A stretch of 64,000 nucleotides of DNA. Origin: Rhodococcus sp. 4CII (GTDB taxonomy: Bacteria > Actinomycetota > Actinomycetes > Mycobacteriales > Mycobacteriaceae). A model generated the notes under the pieces. It had not been told where the DNA came from. It saw nothing but the letters and a program-made list of their open reading frames with translations, and did no database searches. Shown here piece by piece: positions 24,201 to 31,330 of this stretch; positions within the stretch are counted from its first letter, which is position 1; every line of letters begins with the position of its first letter. The translations under genes were made by a program, and so were the position numbers. The stretch lies in NCBI RefSeq assembly GCF_014256275.1, contig NZ_JACCFE010000002.1, positions 6,274,001-6,338,000 of the forward strand, read 5' to 3'.

Positions 24201-26249
24201 GTGACCGCGATTCCTGAACTTCACGCCGGAACTCCTTTCGACGACCTCGACGACTACCTCGCGCTCGGCCGCGTCGGCGGCCTCGTGCTGTCTCCGGACG
24301 GGCGACGATTAGTCGTCGCGCAGTCGACGCTCGACGAGAAGGCGACCAAGTACGTCACCGCTCTGTGGGAGATCGATCCCATCGGCGGGTTCGCGGCGCG
24401 GCGGCTCACCCGGGGCCGCACCGGGGAATCCAACGCGACGTTCACCAGCGACGGTGATCTCCTGTTCACGTCCTCCCGCCCGGCGCAGGACGAGGACGAA
24501 CTTCCCGACGACCTGTGGCGGTTGCCCGCGCGCGGCGGCGAGGCAGTGGTCGTCGCGCGTCGCGGCGGCGGCATCACCGGGGTCCGTGCCGCCCGGTGCG
24601 CCCCGCGGTTCGTCGTCACCACCGGCGTCCTGGGGGCGTCGGGCGAGCCTGCCGACGACGAGCGGGTGCGCGCCGAGCGCAAGGAGAAGAAGGTGTCGGC
24701 GATCCTCCATGCGGGGTTCCCGATACGCTACTGGGACCACGACCTGGGTCCGGACGTGCCTCACCTGCTGTCCGCTCCGCTGGACGAGCTCGCCGAGAAC
24801 GGGCACGAGCCCGCGTTGACCGACCTCACTCCGTTGCCCGGTCCGGCATTGCGGGAGGCCGATTACGCGCTGAGCGACGACGGCACCTTCGTCGTGACGT
24901 CGTGGACGGTTTCCGGTCCGCTGGCGTCGATCCGGAACATCCTGGTGCGCATCGACACCGAGACGGGGGCACGCGCGGTCCTCGTCGACGACGCCGGCGC
25001 CGACCTGTCGGATCCGGTGATCTCGCCGGACGGGCGGCGCGTCGTGTTCACGCGTGAATCGCACGCGACACCCGACTCCGCGCCGCGGTTCACCCTGCAC
25101 CAGTACAGCTTCGACACCGGCGCGGTGACGGAGGTGGCGCCGGGGTGGGATCGGTGGGCCACATCCGTCGCCTGGTTGCCGGACGGTTCCGGCCTCCTGG
25201 TCACCGCCGACGACCACGGCCGCGCCCCGATCTTCCTCCTCCGCGACGGCTCGGATCCCACACCGGTCACGAGTGACGATTCCGCGTACACCGACATGCA
25301 GGTGGCGCCCGACGGATCGACCGTGTTCGCGTTGCGGGCGTCCTACGCGACGCCGCCGCACCCGGTGCGCATCGACCTCACCACCGGCGCCGTGTCGCTG
25401 CTGAAGGCGCCCGCCGAACTCCCCGAGCTGCCGGGCACGCTGACGGAGGTCCAGACGGTGGCCGCCGACGGTGCGGCGGTGCGGGCATGGCTGGCGGTGC
25501 CGACGGGTGCCTCCACCCACGCACCGGTTCCGTTGGTGCTGTGGGTGCACGGCGGCCCACTGGGTTCCTGGAACACCTGGTCGTGGCGGTGGAACCCGTG
25601 GCTGCTCGTGGCGCGGGGATACGCCGTGCTGCTGCCGGATCCGGCGCTGTCGACCGGGTACGGGCAGGAGTTCGTCGAGCGGGGCTGGGGAAAGTGGGGC
25701 AAGGCGCCGTTCACGGATCTCATGGCGATCACCGACGCCGCGGTGGCGCTGCCCGAGATCGACGAGAAGCGCACCGCGGCGATGGGCGGGTCGTTCGGCG
25801 GATACATGGCCAACTGGATCGCCGGACACACCGACCGGTTCGCTGCGATCGTCTCGCATGCCGGCCTGTGGGCGCTGGACCAGTTCGGACCCACCACCGA
25901 CGCCGCGTGGTACTGGCAGCGTGAGATGACTCCCGAGATGGCGGTGGAGAACTCGCCGCACCTGTATGTCGCGGACATCGCCACCCCGATGCTGGTCATC
26001 CACGGAGACAAGGACTTTCGCGTACCGATCGGCGAGGCCCTCCGCCTGTGGTTCGAGTTGCTGTCCGAATCGGGGTTGCCCGCCGACGACGACGGACGCA
26101 CCGAACACCGGTTCCTCTACTTCCCGGACGAGAACCACTGGATCCTCAGCCCGCAGAACGCGAAGGTCTGGTACCAGGTGGTGCTGTCGTTCCTCTCGGA
26201 GCACGTGCGGGGAGAGGGCGCGGCGCTGCCCGAGATCCTGGGCCACTAG
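24201..26249 (+). CDS. S9-family prolyl oligopeptidase-like serine peptidase
   Basis: 682-residue cytoplasmic peptidase. The N-terminal two thirds (about 20-420) hold WD40/beta-propeller-like repeats (VLSPDGRRLVVAQS, VISPDGRRVVFTRES, QVAPDGSTVFALR). The C-terminal alpha/beta hydrolase has its catalytic Ser in GGSFGGYM (about residue 531), Asp in HGDKDFRVP (about 602) and His in DENHWIL (about 646). This fits dipeptidyl/acylaminoacyl peptidases. GTG 24201 has no ribosome site and may be leaderless. The last four codons ILGH plus the stop are the first unit of a 15-base tandem repeat. Confidence 0.9.
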   Translation: MTAIPELHAGTPFDDLDDYLALGRVGGLVLSPDGRRLVVAQSTLDEKATKYVTALWEIDPIGGFAARRLTRGRTGESNATFTSDGDLLFTSSRPAQDEDELPDDLWRLPARGGEAVVVARRGGGITGVRAARCAPRFVVTTGVLGASGEPADDERVRAERKEKKVSAILHAGFPIRYWDHDLGPDVPHLLSAPLDELAENGHEPALTDLTPLPGPALREADYALSDDGTFVVTSWTVSGPLASIRNILVRIDTETGARAVLVDDAGADLSDPVISPDGRRVVFTRESHATPDSAPRFTLHQYSFDTGAVTEVAPGWDRWATSVAWLPDGSGLLVTADDHGRAPIFLLRDGSDPTPVTSDDSAYTDMQVAPDGSTVFALRASYATPPHPVRIDLTTGAVSLLKAPAELPELPGTLTEVQTVAADGAAVRAWLAVPTGASTHAPVPLVLWVHGGPLGSWNTWSWRWNPWLLVARGYAVLLPDPALSTGYGQEFVERGWGKWGKAPFTDLMAITDAAVALPEIDEKRTAAMGGSFGGYMANWIAGHTDRFAAIVSHAGLWALDQFGPTTDAAWYWQREMTPEMAVENSPHLYVADIATPMLVIHGDKDFRVPIGEALRLWFELLSESGLPADDDGRTEHRFLYFPDENHWILSPQNAKVWYQVVLSFLSEHVRGEGAALPEILGH

Positions 26250-26309
26250 ATCCTGGGCCACTAGATCCTGGGACACGAGATTCTGGGCCACGAGATTCGG
26301 AGTTACTGG
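26235..26309. repeat. 15-base tandem repeat containing the peptidase stop codon
   Basis: Five consecutive 15-base units follow ATCCTGGGCCACTAG: two identical copies (26235-26264), then ATCCTGGGACACGAG, ATTCTGGGCCACGAG and a decayed ATTCGGAGTTACTGG. The first unit encodes Ile-Leu-Gly-His-stop at the end of the S9 peptidase, so gain or loss of identical units would not change the protein. Part of the array (26250-26309) is copied again at 26415-26474 by the larger duplication. Confidence 0.85.
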
Positions 26310-26578
26310 ATCGGACGGGGACGCGTGGCACGGGCTCACGCCCGCGTCACGCGACCCCGGTCGAATTCCTTGCCACCCCAGACACCGGTCTGCCCGGTGG
26401 CCCCGGCGAACAGGATCCTGGGCCACTAGATCCTGGGACACGAGATTCTGGGCCACGAGATTCGGAGTTACTGGATCGGACGGGGACGCGTGGCACGGGC
26501 TCACGCCCGCGTCACGCGACCCCGGTCGAATTCCTTGCCACCCCAGACACCGGTCTGCCCGGTGGCCCCGGCGAACAG
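26249..26578. repeat. Perfect 165-bp tandem duplication
   Basis: Bases 26249-26413 and 26414-26578 are identical in every position. Each copy holds the degenerate 15-base array, a stretch with GGATCGGACGGGGACGCG, and the last 78 bases of the WhiB-like gene. The second copy supplies the real 3' end of whiB (26501-26578). The first leaves a 78-base gene-end fragment at 26336-26413. Perfect identity implies a very recent event, or an assembly artefact. Confidence 0.92.
26336..26413 (-). pseudogene. Duplicated 3' fragment of the WhiB-like gene
   Basis: This stretch is identical to the last 78 bases of the WhiB-like gene (26501-26578), reading its C-terminal 25 residues and stop, ending GVWGGKEFDRGRVTRA. 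It has no start and is only a by-product of the 165-bp tandem duplication. Confidence 0.8.
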
Positions 26579-26761
26579 TTCGCACCGCAACCGCAGCGGA
26601 CAATGACGGCAGACGTCGCGCGCGTACGCGAAATCCTCTGTGGGGAAGGGGAACCACCGGTCCGGCGCCGGATCGGCGCGGCACGCCGCGTCCACCCAGC
26701 CCGCCGGATCGTCGGACGCGGGCAGCAGCGTGGACAGCGACGTGTCCAGGACATCGGTCAT
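26501..26761 (-). CDS. WhiB-family iron-sulfur transcription factor
   Basis: 86-residue WhiB-like protein. Four cysteines sit in the family pattern, one in WVDAACRAD (Cys27) and three in DVCRHCPLRLRC, which bind a [4Fe-4S] cluster. The turn GVWGGKEF follows. It lacks the AT-hook (RGRPR) of WhiB7. ATG 26759-26761 follows GGGGAGATC. Such proteins bind sigma factor region 4 and respond to redox or developmental signals; its target is unknown. Its last 78 bases lie inside the second copy of a 165-bp duplication. A short reading frame with a strong ribosome site lies 160 bases upstream. Confidence 0.9.
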   Translation of the reverse strand: MTDVLDTSLSTLLPASDDPAGWVDAACRADPAPDRWFPFPTEDFAYARDVCRHCPLRLRCELFAGATGQTGVWGGKEFDRGRVTRA

Positions 26762-26922
26762 CGGAGATCTCCCCTTCCCTGGGGCGTGCGGTCGGTGACG
26801 GTGAACGACAGGGATCTCGCGGCTGGACGGCCGCGAGATCGGCCAGGTGTTCGGGCCGCCGCGGCCGCGGGGACGCTGATCAGCACGGCGGCACGCCGGC
26901 GAGGTTGTTCGGTGCAGGCGTG

Positions 26923-27054
26923 TCAGGCGGTGCGGCAGGGCTTCGAGGCGGGCATGATCCCGCGTTCGCCGCGCAGGCCGGACGGGAAGGGGAGGGCGGC
27001 GTCGGTGCGTGACCGGCGCAACTGGGTTGCGCGGATGACGGGCAGTGCTCGCAT
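26923..27054 (-). CDS. Possible 43-residue leader peptide upstream of whiB
   Basis: A 43-codon frame starts at ATG 27052-27054, six bases after a strong AGGAAGGAAG ribosome site, and ends 161 bases before the WhiB-like gene on the same strand. The peptide starts MRALPVIRATQLRRSRTDAA and is basic, with no recognised domain. It could be a regulatory upstream frame like that of whiB7 in mycobacteria, or chance. Bases 26762-26922 between it and whiB hold nothing else I recognise. Confidence 0.35.
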   Translation of the reverse strand: MRALPVIRATQLRRSRTDAALPFPSGLRGERGIMPASKPCRTA

Positions 27055-27268
27055 CGCTGACTTCCTTCCTGATGTCGTCCGTGGACCGATCGAACATGTC
27101 GAGCATCGCACACCCCGACGTCCGCGTCCTGGCATTTTTCGCGTCGTCGAACCCGCGATCGGGGGGCTCGTGAATCGGACAGGATGCCGCGACACGTCCG
27201 ATGGATGCGGTGAAGTCGCGGTTCTCTCGCTACGGTGTTCGATACGTACCCCGAATGAAGGAGACATC

Positions 27269-27580
27269 GTGGCACTTCCCCAGCTCACTGACGAACAGCG
27301 GGCAGCAGCTCTCGAGAAGGCCGCCGCCGCTCGTAAGGCACGCGCAGAGCTCAAGGACAAGCTCAAGTCCGGTGACATCACGCTGAAGCAGGTCCTGTCC
27401 AAGGCTGACGTCGACGACATCATCGGAAAGACCAAGGTCAGCGCCATCCTGGAAGCGCTGCCGAAGATCGGCAAAGTCAAGGCCCAGGAGATCATGGCCA
27501 ACTTGGAGATCGCGCCGACCCGCCGCCTTCGTGGCCTCGGCGACCGTCAGCGCGACGCCCTGCTGGCGCACTTCAGCTGA
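27269..27580 (+). CDS. mihF: Actinobacterial integration host factor (mIHF)
   Basis: 103-residue basic nucleoid protein. It begins MALPQLTDEQRAAALEKAAA and ends with the helix-two-turn-helix DNA-binding segment LPKIGKVKAQEIMANLEIAP followed by RRLRGLGDRQRDALLAHF. This closely resembles mycobacterial mIHF, an essential, sequence-light DNA-bending protein unrelated to E. coli IHF. GTG 27269 lies five bases after AAGGAG. A strong terminator follows. In other actinobacteria it usually neighbours gmk; here its upstream neighbour is the divergent WhiB-like gene. Confidence 0.95.
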   Translation: MALPQLTDEQRAAALEKAAAARKARAELKDKLKSGDITLKQVLSKADVDDIIGKTKVSAILEALPKIGKVKAQEIMANLEIAPTRRLRGLGDRQRDALLAHFS

Positions 27581-27588
27581 CACGTTCT

Positions 27589-27642
27589 CCGGGCGCCCGC
27601 CCCGCGCCGTTTCGGCTGCGGGCGGGCGCCCGGTCGCGTTTT
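27589..27642 (+). terminator. Intrinsic terminator of mihF
   Basis: A 14-base GC-only stem (27589-27602 with 27620-27633, arms CCGGGCGCCCGCCC and GGGCGGGCGCCCGG) with a smaller inner hairpin is followed by GTTTT (27638-27642), nine bases after the mihF stop. Confidence 0.8.
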
Positions 27643-27662
27643 GAAGCCTCGACCCCGTCATG

Positions 27663-27714
27663 TGCAACCTGAAGGTTGCGCTGGGAGCCGCCGATATGCA
27701 ACCGTGAGGTAGCA
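27663..27714. promoter_or_regulatory. Two ArsR-type operator-like dyads
   Basis: TGCAACC-TGAA-GGTTGCG (27663-27680) and TGCAACC-GTGA-GGTAGCA (27697-27714) are two related dyads 34 bases apart. I associate the TGCAACC-N4-GGTTGCA pattern with ArsR-family autoregulators paired with SRPBCC genes. No arsR gene is present here, only the SRPBCC remnant downstream. Confidence 0.45.
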
Positions 27715-27722
27715 CATCGGCG

Positions 27723-27947
27723 AGAGACAAGACGACCACCACCCGCGACGGCGACGTGTACGTCGTGGACTTCCCGCCGTACGCGTGCTTCCCGATCGTT
27801 CCGGTCACGTCCGACGCACCGCACTACATGTCGTTCCGCGGCGGGGACGACCCCGCACAGCCCCTCGTGGAGGGCACGTCCACACTGGTCGAATTCTTCC
27901 TGACCGAGCATGAGGGTGGCACGCACCGGATAGTCGCAGGATCGGTG
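27723..27947 (+). pseudogene. Remnant of an SRPBCC/AHSA1-domain gene
   Basis: About 75 codons read like the C-terminal half of an activator-of-Hsp90/START-like (SRPBCC) protein, notably DGDVYVVDFPPYACFPI and VEGTSTLVEFFLTEHEGGTH, which matches the usual STLVEFTLTE-GGT strand pair. No N-terminal half, start codon or ribosome site is visible, and similarity stops where the convergent dadA-like gene ends. Operator-like dyads remain upstream. I read this as a decayed arsR-SRPBCC locus. Confidence 0.55.
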
Positions 27948-27954
27948 GTCTTCG

Positions 27955-29232
27955 TTACGCGCTCCCTCTGCCCGGATGCCGGCGGGAGCGGACCGGCGAG
28001 TACGGCGTCGGGTCGATGTCCGGTCGCCGTTCGTCGACGAGGTCCGCGAGGATCCGCGCCGAGCCACACGCCATGGTCCAGCCGACATGACCATGTCCGG
28101 TGTTGAAATACAGATTGTCGTGGCGCCCCAGGCCGATCATCGGCGGGCCGTCGGGGGTCATCGGGCGAAGGCCCGTCCGGTATCTGGCCGTGTCCCAATC
28201 GACGGCGCCGGGGAACAGTTCGTTGCCCGCCTCCACGATTCCCGCGTAGTCGGCGGGGGAGTGACTACGGTCGTATCCGACGAATTCCGCGGTGGCCGAC
28301 ATTCTCAGTTCGTCGCCGAAGCGAGACCAGGCGACGAGTGTCTTCTCGTCGATGCCGCCCACCACGGGCGCGCGTTCGGGATCCTTGACCGTGGCGGTCA
28401 GTGTGTAACCCTTGGCCGGGTAGACGGGCAGTCGCAGGCCGATGCTCCGCGCGACGAGGGTGCTCGCGGCCCCGGCGGCGAGGACGAACGCGTCCGCGCG
28501 GATCTCGTCGCGATCGGTGACGGCGCGTGTGATCGCGGCATCGTCGCTTTCGAGTCCCACGACGGACGTGCCCAGGTGGAACCGGACGCCCAGCCGCCGG
28601 CATTCCTCGGCGAGCCCCACCGCGAATCGGTGCGGGTCGCCGGTGCCGTCCGTCAGGTCGTGGATCGCCCCGGCGAACGTGGCGGTCCCGTGCCGCAGAG
28701 CCGGCTCGACGGCGGCGATCTCGTCGGGGCTCAGCACGTCCTGCCGCTGACCGTGGTCGCGGAGCAGCTGGGAGTTCGCCCGCGCCTGCGCGAGTTCCGC
28801 CTCGTTCCTGTACAGGTACAGCACGCCGTTCCGCGTCTGGCAGTACTCCAGGTCCTCACGGGCGGCGAGCTCGTCCATCAGCTGCTGGCTGTACCGGGCC
28901 AGGCGAAGCTTCGCGAGCGTGTTCGACCGCGCGCGGGTCGCCGTGCATTCCCGGAGGAACCGCACGCCCCACCGGGCCAGGTCGAGGTCCGCGCGTGGGC
29001 GGACGCGGATGGAGGTCGACTCCCCGAGCAACGACCGGACCAGCATGGGGGGAGCCGACGGCGACGCCCACGCGTAGGAGTGGCCCGGGGCGATCAGCCC
29101 CGCGGTGCTCGCGCTGGTATCCGACGCGACCTCGCCGCGGCGGTCGTACAGATGGACCTCGTGTCCGCGCTCGGCGAGAGCGTGGGCGGTCGTTACCCCG
29201 ACGACTCCGGCCCCGAGTACTGCTACCTTCAT
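27955..29232 (-). CDS. dadA: FAD-dependent D-amino-acid dehydrogenase (DadA-like)
   Basis: 425-residue DAO-family flavoprotein. It opens with the FAD-binding dinucleotide motif VAVLGAGVVGVTTAHALAER (residues 3-22) and later shows the substrate-domain strand VYPAKGYTLTATV and the C-terminal FAD motif GLRPMTPDGPPMIG followed by NTGHGHVGWT. These are typical of DadA, which oxidises D-alanine and other D-amino acids to 2-keto acids. It is last in the operon symporter, small membrane protein, RidA, DadA, with ATGA overlap to ridA. A related glycine/sarcosine-type oxidase cannot be excluded, because no second subunit is visible. Confidence 0.87.
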   Translation of the reverse strand: MKVAVLGAGVVGVTTAHALAERGHEVHLYDRRGEVASDTSASTAGLIAPGHSYAWASPSAPPMLVRSLLGESTSIRVRPRADLDLARWGVRFLRECTATRARSNTLAKLRLARYSQQLMDELAAREDLEYCQTRNGVLYLYRNEAELAQARANSQLLRDHGQRQDVLSPDEIAAVEPALRHGTATFAGAIHDLTDGTGDPHRFAVGLAEECRRLGVRFHLGTSVVGLESDDAAITRAVTDRDEIRADAFVLAAGAASTLVARSIGLRLPVYPAKGYTLTATVKDPERAPVVGGIDEKTLVAWSRFGDELRMSATAEFVGYDRSHSPADYAGIVEAGNELFPGAVDWDTARYRTGLRPMTPDGPPMIGLGRHDNLYFNTGHGHVGWTMACGSARILADLVDERRPDIDPTPYSPVRSRRHPGRGSA

Positions 29233-29636
29233 TCCGCTTCCTTTCCGTCGGCCCCGCGGCCGGTGACCGCGACGGCCTGTATTTCCACCAGCAGGCGTGG
29301 GTCGAGCAGGTCGGCGACGACGGTCGCCCTGGCCGGGCGGTGCTCCCCGCCGAACCAGCGCATCCATTCCTCGTTGAACCCCGCGGCGTTCGCGGCGTTC
29401 GTGAGATACACCGTCGCCGAGGCGATGTCGTGCACGGTGGCCCCGGCCGCGGCGAGGACCCTCTGGAGCCGGGTGAGGCAGTGGCGGGTCTGCGTTCCCA
29501 CGTCCGTGCCGACGACAATGCCGTCGTCGTCGAAGGAGACCTGTCCGGAGACGAACACGAGGTCGCCCACCCTGCGCGCCGACGGATACGGGCTGGTGCC
29601 GGTGGTCACGCCGGGAACGTCCACGGTGTCACCCAT
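29229..29636 (-). CDS. ridA: RidA/YjgF-family enamine/imine deaminase
   Basis: 135-residue RidA protein. It shows the family blocks GDLVFVSGQVSFD, NLxxVLxAAGA-like RLQRVLAAAGATVHDI, and ARATVVADLLDPRLLVEIQAVAV, in which the substrate arginine is present. It hydrolyses reactive imines to keto acids and ammonia. As the neighbouring flavoprotein makes 2-imino acids as first products, RidA is a sensible partner. The ATG at 29634-29636 overlaps the small membrane protein gene by eight bases, and the stop overlaps dadA. Confidence 0.9.
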   Translation of the reverse strand: MGDTVDVPGVTTGTSPYPSARRVGDLVFVSGQVSFDDDGIVVGTDVGTQTRHCLTRLQRVLAAAGATVHDIASATVYLTNAANAAGFNEEWMRWFGGEHRPARATVVADLLDPRLLVEIQAVAVTGRGADGKEAE

Positions 29637-29769
29637 GGTCGTGTCCGGTGTCGTCGCTGCCGCCGCGCAGCACTTCCTGTACGTAGAAGCGCCAGCCGAG
29701 GAAGCCGACCCACAGGGTGACGGCGATGACGGCGGTCGGGACCCCGTAATAGAGGAGGATGGGAATCAT
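29629..29769 (-). CDS. 46-residue single-helix membrane protein, symporter partner
   Basis: A very small protein: MIPILLYYGVPTAVIAVTLW starts an N-terminal membrane helix (to about residue 27), followed by a polar His/Asp-rich tail ending GSDDTGHDHG. ATG 29767-29769 overlaps the stop of the sodium-solute symporter gene (ATGA), and its own stop lies inside ridA's first codons. The tight coupling points to a structural or regulatory subunit of the symporter, as with other small accessory proteins of this family. Histidines at the tail could bind a metal (speculative). Confidence 0.7.
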   Translation of the reverse strand: MIPILLYYGVPTAVIAVTLWVGFLGWRFYVQEVLRGGSDDTGHDHG

Positions 29770-31190
29770 GCGAATTCTCCTTCGGAGACGCGGACGGAAG
29801 GCTGTTGCCTGCGCGGATAACGGGACGAGGTCGCGACCGCGACCGTGACGAAGACGAGGAGGTTGGCGAGGACGCCGGGGACCAGGCCGTCCAGTCCGAA
29901 CGGTGCGCCGAGGCCCCACTGCCACACCGCGGTGACGACGGCGCCCGCCGCGATGGCCGACAGTGCCGCCGGCGCGGACCGCACCCCGAACAGCACGGCG
30001 CCGAACAGCGGAACGATGACCGTCGGTGCCCACAGCGTGTAGCTGTAGAGGAGGGCGTCGACGATCGACGGAACGCTGAGGGCGAAGATCGTGGCCCCGG
30101 CGCCGACGACGACACTGGTGACCCGCTCGATGGTGAGCCGCCGCGACGGGGGCAGTTCGGCTGGGCTGAGCGGCTGGTATATGTCCTTCGTCAGGACGAC
30201 GGCGGTGGAGTTGAGATACGAACTGGCCGTGGACATCACGACCGCCATCAGTGCTGCCACCACCAGGCCGAGAATGCCGACCGGCATCAGGTTCATCACC
30301 ACGGTCGGAAGCGCCTGATCGGTCTCGATGTCCGGGTACAGCACGAGGGCGATCAACCCGAGCGACGCCGAGGTGAAGAAGAAGAAGAACGAGAAGAACC
30401 CGGCCAGTGCGTAGCCCTTGCGGGCGTGCCGCGAGTCGGGAGTCGAGAACGTCCGCTGCGCGTACGGCGGGACCAGCGTCTCGCCGAGCAGTAGCGCCGC
30501 GAACAGCGTGAGGAACTGCGCCGGGGTGTACTCACCCATGAACGAGAGGTGTTCGGCGGGAACGCTGTCCAGGAGAGCTGACGGTCCGCCGACCGCGTCG
30601 AGTCCGATGAGCAGCGCCACCGGAAGCAGCACGCCCAGGAACACGAACTGCAGCAGGTCGGTCTGGATGACCGCCCAGGCTCCACCGAACGAAGAGTAGA
30701 GCACCACCACGCCCATGCCGATGATGACCGCGGGCACGGTGGGTACGTCGAGGGTGGCGTTGACGACGGTGCCGATGGCCAGTGCCTGGGCGCCGAGGAT
30801 GCCGGCACACAGGACCACGGACAGCACGCCGGTGACCAGTTTGGCCGGTCGGCCGTAGTGGGTCTCCATGATGTCGCCGAGGGTGTGGGCGCCGATGTAG
30901 TTCTTGAGCCGGGGTGCGACGAAGTAGCCGACGAGCACCGTTTGAACACCGAAGGCGCAGAAGGCGAACATGTACACGTAGCCGTCGCGCATCGCGGCGC
31001 CGGCGACCCCGAGTGAGGCCCCGCCGCCGAGGAAGGCCGCGGCCAGGCTGCCGAAGAAGACCGGCCAGATGATTCGGTTACCCGCCACCGCGAAATCGTC
31101 CGGGGACTTGACGCGACGCATGGTCTGGACGCCGATCAGGACGAGTAGCAGGAAGTAGGCACCGAGAAGTATCCAGTCGAGGATTGCCAT
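29766..31190 (-). CDS. Sodium:solute symporter (SSS family)
   Basis: 474-residue membrane protein with about 13 helices. The family features are an N-terminal helix AILDWILLGAYFLLLVLIGV, the substrate/sodium region FFGSLAAAFLGGGASLGVAG in helices 2-3, GGAWAVIQTDLLQFVFLG in helix 6, and MAVVMSTASSYLNSTAVVLT (helix 8, Na+ site with paired serines). ATG 31188-31190 follows AGGAG. It heads an operon with the 46-residue partner, RidA and DadA-like dehydrogenase, so an amino acid is the likely cargo (inference). Confidence 0.9.
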   Translation of the reverse strand: MAILDWILLGAYFLLLVLIGVQTMRRVKSPDDFAVAGNRIIWPVFFGSLAAAFLGGGASLGVAGAAMRDGYVYMFAFCAFGVQTVLVGYFVAPRLKNYIGAHTLGDIMETHYGRPAKLVTGVLSVVLCAGILGAQALAIGTVVNATLDVPTVPAVIIGMGVVVLYSSFGGAWAVIQTDLLQFVFLGVLLPVALLIGLDAVGGPSALLDSVPAEHLSFMGEYTPAQFLTLFAALLLGETLVPPYAQRTFSTPDSRHARKGYALAGFFSFFFFFTSASLGLIALVLYPDIETDQALPTVVMNLMPVGILGLVVAALMAVVMSTASSYLNSTAVVLTKDIYQPLSPAELPPSRRLTIERVTSVVVGAGATIFALSVPSIVDALLYSYTLWAPTVIVPLFGAVLFGVRSAPAALSAIAAGAVVTAVWQWGLGAPFGLDGLVPGVLANLLVFVTVAVATSSRYPRRQQPSVRVSEGEFA

Positions 31191-31280
31191 GTGAACTCCT
31201 AGTTGGGATGAGCCCATCGTAGGAACGGCATGTGACCGGAGTCACTAGTCAAGATGCCCTGAAGTTACACTGTATTCGGC

Positions 31281-31305
31281 GACTGATTGTGCGTCATGCA
31301 CAGTC
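31281..31305. promoter_or_regulatory. Dyad between the symporter operon and its regulator
   Basis: Nested inverted repeats GACTG (31281-31285) / CAGTC (31301-31305) and TGTGC (31288-31292) / GCACA (31298-31302) lie 26 bases before the CdaR/PucR-type regulator gene, within the 140-base divergent intergenic region. A likely operator for that regulator. Confidence 0.45.
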
Positions 31306-31330
31306 GATGCGCTCGGCGAAGGAGTTGAGA

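Noticed and set aside
24309..26684. A 791-codon open frame antisense to the S9 peptidase, running through the 165-bp duplication
   Set aside because: Composition is Arg/Gly/His-rich without domains, and the peptidase on the other strand has an intact catalytic triad.
26048..27580. A 510-codon frame joining the repeat region to mihF
   Set aside because: The upstream part is an out-of-frame reading of the peptidase and repeats; mihF has its own strong ribosome site and GTG start.
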